DNA of 64,000 nt from Gerris lacustris (lineage: Eukaryota > Arthropoda > Insecta > Hemiptera > Gerridae), in NCBI GenBank assembly GCA_951217055.1, contig OX578277.1, positions 106,090,119 through 106,154,118 on the forward strand, given 5' to 3'. Of this stretch, positions 11,601 through 20,703 are shown piece by piece; within the stretch, counting starts at the first letter, position 1, and the number at the start of each line of letters is the position of its first letter. Both the position numbers and the translations under genes were made by a program. The notes under the pieces are model-generated. The model searched no databases, was not told the origin of the DNA, and saw only the letters and a program-made list of their open reading frames with translations.

Positions 11601-13364
11601 TCGTGTGGTGATAGATTACCGTAGACTAAATGCACAGACAAAGAAGATGAATTATCCCATACACGATGTGGACTACCAACTTGAAAATTTGGCAGGTTGT
11701 TCTATATTTACTACCTTGGATATGGCAAGTGGCTTTTTACAAGTTCCTTTGACAGAACGAGCCAAGGAGAAAACTGCCTTTATAACGTCAGAGGAGACAG
11801 GTCAGTTAGAAAGAATGATGTTTGGTCTGACCAACAGCCCGTATGAGTTTGCTAGACTAATGCAGAAGGTGTTAGGTCCTTTGAAAAACAAAGATGTCTT
11901 TTGGGTTGTAGACGATATACTTATACCAGCTAGGGACTGGGATGACATGATGGAGAAGCTGACACGTGTACTTGAGAGACTGAAAGCTGCGGGACTGACC
12001 CTTAAACTAACCAAGTGTTATTTTGGCAAGAACGAAGTAGAGTATGTTGGATTTGTGATAAGCGGTGACGGTATAAAACCTGGACCCAGAAAGGTGGAGT
12101 CTATAAAATCTTTTCCAGTTCCACAAAGTGTACACCAGGTAAGACAATTTATTGGTCTGACTAGTTTTTTTCGTAGATTTATACCAAAGTTTGCTGAAAA
12201 GGTTGCATGTTTAACGGACTTATTGAAAAAGAATGTGGATTTTCAGTGGACCGAAGAACGACAGAAACGTTTTGACGAAATGAAAAATTTGTTGTGCTGT
12301 GAACCAATATTAGGGTTGTATGGTAGCAAAGCCGAAACAGAGTTGCACACGGATGCAAGTGGTTTAGGCATAGCCGGTATGTTGCTGCAGAGAGATAAGG
12401 AAGGTAAACTGAAACTGATATATTGTGTAAGTAGAAGATTGTCTGAAGCGGAAAAACACTATCATTCAACTAGGCTAGAACTGATGGCTGTAGTGTGGGC
12501 AGTGTCTCGGTTAAGACAGTTTTTACTTCCTATTAAATTTACCATTATTACGGACTGCCAAGCTGTCAATCAACTGTCAATCAACGTCAATCAACTGAAA
12601 CTATGGACTGGACAACAAGATGATGATAATCAGGATGATGCTGAAGATATTAAGTACTCTGAAGGAGAAACAGATTGTGATTCCCAGGATGGAGCCCAGA
12701 GTGGAGATGACTACAACCAAGTTGAGGAAGAAGACGATATTGAAGAGGATGAGGATTCTAGACCCAGTCGTCGCATAAAGAAGAGACCTAGTTACTTAAG
12801 AGATTATGTATAATTTTAATATGTGTGATTGTTTTGCATGAATGTTTTTAACTTATAATTTGTAACTGTCAAGTGTGAATGTTTTTTTGTTTATATATAG
12901 TTTAATTGGTCGAGGACGACCATTGACAGGAATGGCCGAACTGTAAGAATTTTTAGAATATAAATGTGTGGTTGGTAGGACTGATAAAAAAACGAGGGAA
13001 AAAAGGGGTAGAGAAGCGTGTGGCGTGAGTAGAGCGTAGTTGTTCAGTTTGGAATGTGTATTATGTTGTATGTTGTAACTTTGTATTGCATTATTATTGG
13101 AGAACTTTAATTACAATTTTACTTTCTGGAGTTAATGGTGTTGTGGAGTATTATTTATTATTTCAAGTTGAACAGTATTTGCTGCTTGAATACTTACTTT
13201 ACTTGAGGCTGTTGATCTGCTGCAGGATCAGCAGCTGCACGAGTTTTGCCATCCCACACCCACTTAGACTGCTCATGTGACACATCGATCAGCAGCAAAC
13301 ACGACAGTATCAGTAATCCTAAGCAACAAGTAATCAATAGAAAATAATATAACATCGTGTTCAT
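5696..13364 (-). CDS. Secreted Gly/Tyr/Pro-rich protein with clip-like six-cysteine end (3 exons)
   Basis: Rebuilt as exon 1 13364-13198, exon 2 6739-6160 and exon 3 5800-5696, all minus strand, 283 aa. Exon 1 starts MNTMLYYFLLITCC, a hydrophobic signal peptide or anchor of about 25 residues, and ends two bases into a codon at AAA|GTAAGTA. Exon 2 follows CTTTCAG and supplies the third base, giving Lys56; it ends TTC|GTAAGT in phase 0. Exon 3 follows GATTTCAG and reaches TAA at 5698-5696. Both joins keep one open frame, which is the main evidence. Residues 70-205 are GGYPGGGY/GPYPGPGPYP repeats. The C-terminus has Cys233, 235, 241, 252, 259 and 260 (CRC..C..C..CC), a spacing like the clip domains of insect serine-protease homologues, but no protease domain follows. 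Probably an extracellular or cuticular structural protein; exact function unknown. Untranslated exons upstream are not identified. Confidence 0.78.
5801..6159 (-). other. Intron 2 of the Gly/Tyr/Pro-rich protein gene
   Basis: GTAAGT donor (complement of 6154-6159) and TTTCAG acceptor (complement of 5801-5806), phase 0, 359 bp. It contains a 24-base poly-T tract on the plus strand at about 5991-6014 and nothing else recognisable. Confidence 0.8.
7832..8017 (-). other. Small hydrophobic open frame in intron 1 (61 codons with ATG)
   Basis: Starts ATG at 8017 and reads MTKITGLFIFIGIVVVVFKG, then a second hydrophobic stretch containing two cysteines. A possible splice acceptor (tttttttagaacag) lies just upstream. 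It could look like an alternative first exon of the surrounding gene, but the only nearby GT donor (TGT|GTAGAT) leaves phase 0, whereas exon 2 needs phase 2. Most likely a chance frame. Confidence 0.15.
8481..8655. repeat. GC-rich repeat fragment in intron 1
   Basis: Contrasts sharply with its AT-rich surroundings: gggggccattgcccaggggg, a gggcccgggcc palindrome, and gcagtggcgtgactat-type sequence followed by gggcccccggtaccaggggg. The pattern looks like part of a dispersed repeat, but no second copy is in this window. Confidence 0.4.
9204..9207. repeat. 4-bp target-site duplication (agtt), left
   Basis: Matches agtt at 13166-13169 directly after the right LTR. Four bp is usual for many Ty3/gypsy elements. 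Confidence 0.8.
9208..9431 (+). repeat. 5' LTR, 224 bp
   Basis: Begins TGTAAGAATTTTTAG and ends TTATTTCA (TG...CA). I read no difference from the 3' LTR at 12942-13165 over all 224 bases, which implies a very recent insertion. A TATAAA-like motif (gaatataaatg) lies about 17 bp into the LTR. Confidence 0.95.
9433..9447 (+). promoter_or_regulatory. Probable primer-binding site (tRNA-Leu-like)
   Basis: Immediately after the LTR comes TTCAGAAGTGGGATG. TCAGAAGTGGGAT is complementary to the acceptor/T-arm side of a typical tRNA-Leu (from memory), offset inward from the CCA end. The choice of tRNA is inferred. Confidence 0.45.
9553..12813 (+). CDS. Gag-protease-RT-RNase H polyprotein with in-frame integrase deletion
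   Basis: 1086 aa from the first ATG (MSREDLVSVS); the frame is also open upstream without an ATG. A retrotransposon gag domain lies around residues 85-260. Three CCHC zinc knuckles follow (residues 299-352: CRNCSAVGHFTRNC, CYNCGKLSHLARDC, CYGCGSLDHVRNQC). The protease active site is FIDGGSG with Asp397; Gly replaces the usual Ser/Thr. RT carries TTLDMASGFLQVPL, FGLTNSPYEFARLM and the catalytic VVDD at residues 785-788. RNase H has HTDASG (Asp934) and ends near TDCQAVNQL (about 1000-1008). The zinc-binding and DDE parts of integrase are absent: the frame jumps to LKLWTG and an acidic tail ending RRIKKRPSYLRDYV, typical of a pol C-terminus. Gag and pol share one frame with no frameshift site. 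Confidence 0.93.
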   Translation: MSREDLVSVSSETNSVNVDDNPEMVRRVIIGEKSDNSAGEMGRAQAGVIGVGGLPQSDNNQLLTLLVQSQQLMMQMMSQQSATTRYTAVPDLNKTLPSFTGRETSNRAEDWLRSINGVAGLNAWPDNFRVEAARASMVGAAKDWFSGYSFSSWSDFETQFKSTFIGVTNLSEKWRALSSRVQGPDEDVNDYFHAKIRLCRALDLPFCEIKNMVAEGLRSRDLSLHLLSVHMYDVNELFQEIKNFEKMILNRRKHFKTSDHQTRNFPRNRLEHQNNRKVKTESCPSPESPPTTEKSGIVCRNCSAVGHFTRNCPEVKCYNCGKLSHLARDCPDPKSQRKCYGCGSLDHVRNQCSLGKSITRVKREVNLVTEPKSDTTIERFFKVVLVNGMFQCTAFIDGGSGVCTIKESVVSRCRLEELNGKVDLFSYGNQGDIPTVTCHKYVAVNVQLDGVDVPVHMYIVKDTVQNVDIILGRPFTEKPDIAYARVGDRLYFGNYDSEIFQSLDLPIVDVPNRCKVMCNEMCVIPEQSMNFIKVKILDNDLEVPVVNKTNNILKLDVGNIIGTIKPDFANDVSEPVKEPITKEMLNVGESVSNEQWCKLTDLVNQYRSCFALNIREIGCTSLIKMDIEDNDIPVRSKPYKVTKNQSEEISKVIREWKDCGIAKDTVSSYASPVILVPKKNGEGRVVIDYRRLNAQTKKMNYPIHDVDYQLENLAGCSIFTTLDMASGFLQVPLTERAKEKTAFITSEETGQLERMMFGLTNSPYEFARLMQKVLGPLKNKDVFWVVDDILIPARDWDDMMEKLTRVLERLKAAGLTLKLTKCYFGKNEVEYVGFVISGDGIKPGPRKVESIKSFPVPQSVHQVRQFIGLTSFFRRFIPKFAEKVACLTDLLKKNVDFQWTEERQKRFDEMKNLLCCEPILGLYGSKAETELHTDASGLGIAGMLLQRDKEGKLKLIYCVSRRLSEAEKHYHSTRLELMAVVWAVSRLRQFLLPIKFTIITDCQAVNQLSINVNQLKLWTGQQDDDNQDDAEDIKYSEGETDCDSQDGAQSGDDYNQVEEEDDIEEDEDSRPSRRIKKRPSYLRDYV
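12561..12600 (+). other. Deletion junction replacing integrase
   Basis: Three near-copies of tcaatcaac occur within about 30 bases exactly where RNase H sequence stops and integrase-tail-like sequence starts. This suggests template switching or microhomology-mediated loss of roughly 1.2-1.5 kb while keeping the reading frame. The size of the loss is estimated from typical family length. Confidence 0.7.
12942..13165 (+). repeat. 3' LTR, 224 bp
   Basis: Same sequence as 9208-9431. It is preceded by the purine-rich tract and followed directly by the agtt duplication at 13166-13169. Confidence 0.95.
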
Positions 13365-13439
13365 GTAAATGCTACATATACAAAATATGTATAAAAAAAT
13401 ACCAGTCCTGCACCATGACTTAATGAGCGAATTTCAAAA

Positions 13440-13965
13440 AAATCTGCGAATTATTGGCTTATGATAATATAGGAAAATTTTGGTTTAGAATTTGGATGAA
13501 TGAAAAAAAAAAGAAAACAAAGTTCACACCAAATGGTGCACGGGGTACAAAAATAGAAAATAGTATAATATATTATACCCTTCGAGATGCATGTCGTTGT
13601 CGTTGGAAAGCTCTTTAAGGCTCTACCGCTCTCTGAGGTTAGGAAAAACAGTAAAATTAAAATTATACTGGTTCTAAGCAAGATATCAAAAATCTAATCA
13701 CAGGCTTCATTCCTAATTTTAATTCTGCACAATTTGAGCCCAATTTCAACTTCCTATGATAAATAGTACAGGCGCCATTTCAATACAACGATAAAACTCG
13801 TTGTTGTCAAAAAAAATTGTCAAAATTTGACCCCTAAATGGACTCCATAAATTCTGGCCAACGAACTCATCCTTTCTTTTGATATTATTGACATTTTAAA
13901 ATTTGGATTTTTAAGTGCATCCTAGGTGAGATATCGTCTGGATTGACACACACATATATACATAA
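13440..13965 (-). repeat. Dispersed repeat family K, copy 1
   Basis: Shares, in inverted orientation, a series of blocks with 21250-21640: gtaccccgt, aaagagctttccaacga, tttgacccctaaatg and atatcgtctg. Non-coding; the small frames in it are not conserved between the two copies. Confidence 0.6.
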
Positions 13966-14799
13966 TACATAAAAAAATGTTAAATTTCAGGAATCGATGT
14001 CCAAAACAGATTTCCATGGAGAAAATTTTTCAAAAATTCGCATTACCAAAATGTTTAAGCCATTGCAAATTGCAATAGCTTAATTTTCTTATAAAATCTG
14101 CTAAAAGTTGCACTTGGATGTGGATATTATCCTTTAGCATCATAGGTATGAACGTATTTGGTTCTTTTGAGAGTAAAATAGCCGCCATTTTGAGACCTTA
14201 GACTTTGAAAATGAACAAACTGAGCTATTTCCCATATTCAAAGCCTTGTCTAAATAAATTAATTTATAGGGAATTAATTAATTACGTATATTATAGGGAT
14301 ATCCTCGACTGTCTGTCATTACAATTAGAAGTTGAATGAAGGACATTTACACTTAATTAGCACTGACATTTATGAATGAATGATATCGAAGTATACAATG
14401 TACGTATACGCTGTTTTGTAAGAGACGCAATTATAACATAATGAATAAAAGTTATCTTAAAATGTAATTCATTGTAACGCGTTCTTTTTTTCTTTTGTTT
14501 TTTATCAAATTATCATTGTTCTTTGCTATTTCAATTGATTTTATTTTGTTAGAAGAATTAAATTAAATTAATTATCCTTCTTTAATAGAGAAGCATTTTA
14601 AATTAGATTCTAGCGGAATTATTTCGTATTATGAAACATGAAAGTAGCTGTTAAATGACAGCAGGGATTTCAAGGGCGAAGGTAATGAATGTGCGAATCT
14701 ATGTCAATTATACTACTTGTTAAAATAAAAAGTTGTATCATACATCATACAGATTTTTTAATCTGTACGATACAACACTGATTTTTACTGCCTTGGCAG
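13966..14799. other. No feature recognised
   Basis: AT-rich, with no coding signal and no repeat boundary that I can place. Confidence 0.45.
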
Positions 14800-15235
14800 T
14801 AAAACTTTTATTATTATTATGTTGGCAATAACAGTTTATATACTTATCTTTATCTTATAACATTATATATATAATAGTTTAATATAATAAGTAAACTTTA
14901 ATAAATAGGTAAACTTTTTATTTATAAAATAATTTGTTTATATTTGTTAATCCTAATTAATAAGTTATCAATGATAAGTAGGTCTTTAATTAAAAAAAAG
15001 AAGAAAAGCGGAGTAAATGGCTAACTGCAGCTTGTTGTAAACATGCATATATTATTGAAATCATTCTTGATTTAGACCAGCTGCTTTTCTTGATTTTTCC
15101 TAATTTATCAAAATATTTGCAAGGTATCTTCAATAGTTTTAGTAATTTGATAGTAAAATAATAGTTTATGTTGAATATATTTTTAGTTGAATTTAATCTC
15201 ACAGTGATCTTAATTGCATGTTAAAGTAATCAAAA
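14800..15235 (-). repeat. Diverged fragment of foldback family E
   Basis: Blocks such as aaaagcgga...ggctaactgcagctt, gaaatcattcttgattt and agaccagctgcttttcttga recur, inverted, at 24780-24920 and in the arms of the large palindrome at 28564-30460. It is old and internally eroded. Confidence 0.55.
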
Positions 15236-15319
15236 TATTATTAAATAATCTTAATCTACGCCTCAAGGGCTTTCATACTATACAGGCTTTTTTCAATCTT
15301 TTGAAACGTAAACATTTAA

Positions 15320-15480
15320 AATAACCTCTATATTTCCAGTATAGCCCTGTATCAGTATAGCCCTCTATAACTAAGCTACGCAGGAGAATGAGTTTCTCTG
15401 ACGTTAATGATACCTTGTCCCGAATTTAAGCTTTCAATTTTCCACAAATCTTAGAAGTCAACATTAAGTCATGTCTTGAT
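15320..15480 (-). repeat. Fragment of tRNA-like foldback family
   Basis: Contains the tRNA-like complement (ctctataactaagctacgc) and the body blocks gataccttgtcccgaattta and ccacaaatcttagaagtca, shared with 16480-16700 and 30840-31060. Confidence 0.6.
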
Positions 15481-15929
15481 AATATATCGGGTGTTCCAAA
15501 AAATGTGTCGGAAAATAAGAGGTTAGATTCTTTGGCTAATTCTAAAAAAAGTTTCCACAAATGCACCGTTTTCGAGAAACACTGTGTCGAAACCCTAAAA
15601 TCTCCGCCACTGGCGTATGAAAAAAATATGAATTAGGGCTCAAAAAATAGCTAATATTAAAGATAAGATGTGTACAATAGCTGAATTTTGTATCACAAAC
15701 GGTTTCTGAGATGTCAAAAAAACAACATTTTATTAACAAACTGTATCTCGAAAACGGCACTTCTTTAGATTGTTACTCCCTTATTAAAAAATCGGTCAGA
15801 GACAACTCAGACAAACTTTCTCATATACGAGTTCATATATTACTTGGCCCAGTGTTTTCCTTAAATTAATTTTCGATTGTACATTTAATTATAATAATCA
15901 TTTTATTTCATTTTCATCGAACATTTTAT

Positions 15930-16395
15930 CAAAATATATCACAAAAATAACTTCTCCTCGGCTGGGAATCGATCCCAGCCTCTCTCTCTCTCCGCGTTTA
16001 AAGCTATTTTCTCAGGAACTAGATTTTTTTCAGGAAAACGGCTTATACCGTTAGATTCGTATTAAAATGGACTAAATTTTATAATTTTTAATCAAAATCG
16101 TCGGGACCGTTTTCGATAATTATTTTTTTCACGTTTTTTAAAGGTTTTTTGGGGGGTAGCGCCCCCAAATATGGAGGTAAAATTAATTTCTCGATTTCAC
16201 CTCGGGGTATGATTTTTCTGAACATGTATGCCAAATTTCGTCAAAATTGGCCCAGTTGTTCAGGCTCCAGGCGTCTGTACAGACTGACGACAGACAGACT
16301 TTTCTTAAAAACCACTTTTTTGGACTCAGGGGACCTCAAACGTGTAAATCCATCAAAATCTTAAAATCGAATTTTCGTGCCATTGCAATACTTCT
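15930..16395 (+). repeat. SINE-like repeat family L with box-B-like motif, copy 1
   Basis: Begins near a ggctgggaatcgatcccag stretch (inverted box B, GGATCGATTCC) and continues through tctcaggaactagatttttt, aaaatcgtcggga, ggggggtagcgcccccaaa, gacagacagac and gactcaggggacctcaaacg. The same order is found on the minus strand at 60590-61085 and partly at 18310-18990. The predicted peptides look similar between copies only because the DNA is similar. Confidence 0.6.
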
Positions 16396-16429
16396 TTTAT
16401 TTAATTAAAATCAAATTATAATTATTATT

Positions 16430-16700
16430 GACTACGGGAAACAGACAGAGAAAAATACACTCCAGCGCCGGGATTTGAACCACGGGCCTCTATATTTCCA
16501 GTATAGCCCTCTATCAGTATAGCCCTCTATAACTAAGCTACGCAGGAGAATGATTTTCTCTGACGTTAATGATACCTTGTCCCGAATTTAAGCTTTCAAT
16601 TTTCCACAAATCTTAGAAGTCAACATTAATGACATAGAACTAGACCGAGAAATAACGCTTATAATTATAGAGTACCCAATTAGTACCTGTACCTAGTACA
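16430..16700 (-). repeat. tRNA-like foldback family, left copy
   Basis: aaatcaaattataattatta, an acgggaaacagacagag segment, then the complement of a tRNA-like head (gggatttgaaccacggg, ctaagctacgcaggag) and the body to about 16700. The adjacent copy at 16720-17050 has both arms. Confidence 0.65.
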
Positions 16701-16719
16701 ATCACTTAGAAATTCATAT

Positions 16720-17050
16720 TTTACGATTTTGGTATAGTATTCATACTACGGAAATTTAAATTTAAATTTAAATCAAATTATAATTATTATTAACTACGGG
16801 AAACAGACAGAGAAAAATACACTCCAGCGCCGGGATTTGAACCACGGGCCTCTACTTGAACCACGGGCGCTACACTGGGACAAGGTATCATTAACGTCAG
16901 AGAAACTCATTCTCCTGCGTAGCTTAGTTGGTAGAGCGCTATACTGGAAATATATCTCTGTTTCCCGTAGTTAATAATAATTATAATTTGATTTAAATTA
17001 AAATTTAATCTTTCCGTAGTATGAATACTACCACAATCGTAAAATATGAA
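16720..17050. mobile_element. Foldback element carrying a tRNA-like core, two-armed copy 1
   Basis: Left arm (ttttggtatagtattcatac, tacgg, aaattataattattatta, acgggaaacagacagag) pairs with the right arm (ctctgtttcccgtagttaat, aataattataatttgattta, ccgtagtatgaatactacc). Between the arms lies a tRNA-like segment, gcgtagcttagttggtagag, with a box B complement (gggatttgaaccacgggc). The tRNA fold is degenerate in the T stem, so this is a tRNA-derived repeat, not a tRNA gene. Confidence 0.7.
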
Positions 17051-17116
17051 TACTTTTTCTGTATATGAAAAAGTAAAAAACAGAGAGGAGCAACAATCAA
17101 AAGAAGATGTAGGGAA

Positions 17117-17272
17117 TGGTCTTCTTTAGACTGTTACTCCCCTTATAAAAGCAGAAGTGTCATATTCATTTGTCCCTAAGTACTAAACATCCCTTTGTCT
17201 TAGTATTTATTTATTCAAAGTCATTTATATTCTAAAAAAAAAAAAACATATGGGACTAACAATCTAAAGAAA
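17117..17272. mobile_element. Small TIR element, copy 1
   Basis: Ends ttctttagactgttactccc (left) and the inverse ggactaacaatctaaagaa (right) pair with mismatches. The interior includes catccctttgtctta. A related copy lies at 18061-18214. No transposase. Confidence 0.6.
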
Positions 17273-17279
17273 AAACGGT

Positions 17280-18055
17280 ACATTTGCGGACCATGTTAAC
17301 AGGATTTTGTTTCTTAGAATTAGCCAAGGAATCACGCACTATTCATTTTCCAACACATGTTTTAAAAACCTGTTTATAAAAACATATTTTAAAAATGTTT
17401 GAATAAAAAAATAGTTAATATAAATAAAATAAGAAAATAATAATTCAATTTTGAGCAGTTTAAATAACTTGTTCCAGTCTTGTTCAGAGAGATATATGGA
17501 CTTATTATTGTTATGTATACGTAAAACTTTAAATAAGTTGCATAACAAGTAGAATTGTACCTGTACTGTGTAGGGCGGCCATCTCGTGCACTGCTTGATA
17601 CAAGACTAAAGTTCTTAAGTCCAGATATAAGTGTAACTAAAGTGGTGCGAGTTTGTGGTTGTCCTCCCTAACTGAACTGTGGGCGACTTCTTACACGCAG
17701 AGAGATGGTTGCGAAAATTTTCTTTCATTTTAGTGGATCAAGGTCCCCTTAGATCCTACGCACCGGATCACCTTAACACTGCCAATCAGTATGATTGCCT
17801 GACACTTAGTTTATTTCATTATTTCATTCATTCAAAAATATACATAACATTAATATATGAATAGCTTCTTATATTACAATGGTATTTCATTAATAAATAG
17901 TTCTTTTACGAAGGTATTTCATTCATAGTAAAGGACATTCTTATTTCTTACCAAGTAAATAATATAATCTACTTATATTATATTTAATTATGTATTTATA
18001 AACTATAATCTCGTCTTGCGGTCCTCTGCCCAAGACTGTCGTTTATTACTTCGTA
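17280..18055. other. No feature recognised
   Basis: AT-rich. A few short frames, none with recognisable content or splice context. Confidence 0.45.
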
Positions 18056-18060
18056 CTTAT

Positions 18061-18214
18061 TTAGATTGTTACTCCCCTGTTTTTTTTTTTTTTTTTAGAA
18101 TATAAATGATTGACTAAATAACTATTAAGACAAAGGGATGTTTAGTCCAATGTATTTTGGGATAAAGGAATATCACCATTCTGTTTTTATAAGGGGAGTA
18201 ACTGTCTAAAGAAG
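18061..18214. mobile_element. Small TIR element, copy 2
   Basis: Left end ttagattgttactcccctgt and right end ataaggggagtaactgtcta are inverted repeats. The interior carries attaagacaaagggatgttt, matching in inverted orientation the copy at 17117-17272. A solo end (tttagattgttactccct) also lies at 15760-15782. Confidence 0.7.
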
Positions 18215-18309
18215 TGCCTATTATTTGTTGTTACAATGTATGTATGCATGTATGTCATTTACTTGTTAACAAAACTGTCCCAATACAAGTTGTATTACAT
18301 TTTCTTATA

Positions 18310-18990
18310 CAATTACATAATTAGTCGGCCCAGTGTTTTCCATCATTGAGATTAATAATAATTATTGGACATTTTATCAAAATAGCCATAAAAATAACTC
18401 CTCCTCGGCGGAGAATCGAACCCGGCCTCTCTCCAACCGCGTTTATTGGTATTTTCTCAGGAGCTAGATTTTTTTCCGGGAAAACGACTTATATGGTTTG
18501 ATTAGCATTTAATTAGTCAACAGTATAGTTTTTTATTTAAACTAAAATCGTCGGAACTGTTGTGAAAAATGTCGGAACTGTTCATTCTGTTAGATTAATT
18601 AGATTGAAGCTAACAAGAAATAAATAGGAGACGGTGCTGAGCGGAATATCCGAGGGAACTGTGACGTCATTCCCGAGGGAAGAGGTGAGCGATCCAAGCG
18701 GACAATTGCGTAAATTTAATTATTACCATTACCGAACATTTCATCAAAAATTACAATAAAAATAACTTCTCCCGGGCGGGGAATCGAACCCGGGCTCCCT
18801 CCGTCCGCGTTTTAAGCCATTTTCTCAGGAACTAGATTTTTCCCCAAAAACGGCTTATATCGAAAGATTCGTATTTAATTGGACTATATTTTAGATTTTT
18901 TTTTTTTTATCAAAATCGTCAGAACGGTTTTCGAGAAATAATTTTTTTCACGTTTTTCATTGTTTTTGGGGGGTATCATCCCCAAATTAA
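18310..18990 (+). repeat. SINE-like repeat family L, two partial copies in tandem
   Basis: Two partial copies, starting near 18395 and 18765, each with a gggaatcgaacccgg-type box B complement followed by tttctcaggaactagattttt. The second continues to the ttttggggggtatcatcccc stretch near 18980. Non-coding. Confidence 0.6.
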
Positions 18991-19533
18991 AATTTGCATT
19001 TTAACTAGTAGCGTTACGTTAACCAAAGTAACTTTAGAGTTTAGAATCTTCCTTATTCTTTATGTTTATTTACTTTTTATAGAGTGTTAGAATTTTTCAA
19101 GTTCTATTTACATATGATAAGAATTATGTATTATAAAAATTTAGTTGGTCCTGGTGGCAGTTTAGGAGTTAAATGACAGATTTAAGTACCACATTTGTCC
19201 GCTAGGATCACTCTCCTCTTGCTTCGGGAATGACGTCACAGTTCCCCTGAATATTCCGCTCAGCACTGTCTCCTAAATAAATAGGTACAATGGAACCCCT
19301 TTCACACCAAAATCAAATTAGAAATTGAACAAGTTTCAAATCCTGAGAATTGATGAAATAGAAGCACCCGACAATGATATCCCGGCAAAAATCAGAGAAT
19401 TGTAAATAAAAAGTAAAAACAAGATCTCAACGGTACTCTTGAAAGAAAATTTCGTAGAAGAAAAGGTTGGTAAATAAGATGCACCTCGAATATAATTCCG
19501 TTCGTGATTCACAAACGGAGTAAAATGTGCGTC

Positions 19534-20703
19534 TTAAGCCGCCTCCACACCGGACGCGCATCGTGTTTGCAAACGTTTGCAAACATTTGCAAACGTTTGC
19601 AAACAGGGATGCGCAGCCGGTGTGGACGGCACCGCGCGCACGAACGAATGCTTGTTTGTGTTCGCGGGTGCTCCGGGTAGAGTCGGTACATCAAAGGATG
19701 TTTGCTGTTGGTGCGCGTTTGGTGTGGACGCTTTTTGAGCAAACTCCTTGAGCATTCGCAAACAGCCTGTGGTTTGACTTGGAAACCCGGGAAATGTATA
19801 TTTTTTTTCATTCGTATTATTTATGACTATAGCATCAAATAACTATATATAATTTATAATTAATAATATGTACTAATTAATAAATAGTGATTAAAACAAG
19901 AGATGAGTTTATGTAAATCCAATATTAAAAACCGGATTAAATAGATAAATATATATTATATGATATAAAAGTCCAAAAATGCGTCTTACTATTTTTTAAA
20001 ATTGTGGGTGTCAGTTATAGGGTACACCCAAATATATATATACAAATATTGATAAATTAGAAACAAATCAAACTGTCGATAAATTAAGAATATGTTTCTT
20101 TTTGGGTTGACACGAACGACTGAGTCAATAAGAAAACAGAACAAACTAAATATAAATAAAATGTAAACAAAACATAACCCAGGTTAAGGGAGCAAGGCTA
20201 TTCCAGGTCCGCCACAAAATAATTATATTGCTTCCAAGATTATTACTTAAGGCACAGGCCTATAGGGCCGATTACATTGATATTTATCTTTTTTCCACCA
20301 AAAGAACAGATGTCTATATATTTTGGCGTTGTATTTTTGTTGAAATAATTATCTAAAATCAGGGATGATCAAGGAGATATTTTTCTTGACATCCAGACTC
20401 TTCGTCATCTTTTACTATTGCCATTTTTTACTAACTCACCAATGATAATAAATAAGCCGGAGCTTATACCGCGTTTTGATAGAACCATATTACAAAGTTA
20501 ATGCAAGTGCATTATAGTCTAATTTAGTACTTGATAATGTAGTGTACAAGAAAATAATGAAAAATAACTGGGAACAAGGACAAACGTTTGCAAACACCTG
20601 TTTGTCAAGAATGCGCGGCCGGTGTGGACGTCGTGTTTGCAGTTGTTTGCAAACGTTTGCAAACCCTGTTTGCGAATGCGCGTCCGGTGTGGACGCGGCT
20701 TTA
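19534..20703. mobile_element. PIF/Harbinger-like non-autonomous element, TTA duplication
   Basis: Element 19537-20700 (1164 bp) is flanked by TTA at 19534-19536 and 20701-20703. Terminal inverted repeats of about 24 bp begin AGCCGCCTCCACACCGGACG on the left and AGCCGCGTCCACACCGGACG (reverse complement) on the right. A 3-bp TTA duplication is typical of PIF/Harbinger. Subterminal clusters of the palindrome GTTTGCAAAC lie at about 19563-19605 and 20580-20670, as expected of transposase-binding sites. The AT-rich interior has no transposase. Superfamily assignment rests on the TSD and is moderate. Confidence 0.8.

Larger units (their letters stand above)
9208..13165 (+). mobile_element. Ty3/gypsy-type LTR retrotransposon, integrase-deleted, recent
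   Basis: Complete two-LTR element of 3958 bp with a 4-bp TSD (agtt), identical LTRs, a long open gag-pol frame and a purine-rich stretch (gacaggaatggccgaac) just before the 3' LTR. The domain order gag, zinc knuckles, protease, reverse transcriptase, RNase H fits Ty3/gypsy. The integrase core is missing, so the copy cannot be autonomous. It lies antisense in intron 1 of the minus-strand gene, its 3' end about 28 bp from the splice donor of exon 1. Confidence 0.95.

Noticed and set aside
16149..16364. Conserved protein shared by 16149-16364 and 60584-60850
   Set aside because: The peptide similarity follows from copies of the non-coding repeat family L; frames include simple repeats and have no credible start or splice context.
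19509..19811. Cys/Arg-rich open frames at 19509-19811 and 20542-20739
   Set aside because: They are translations of the GTTTGCAAAC arrays and the GC-rich TIRs of the TTA element.
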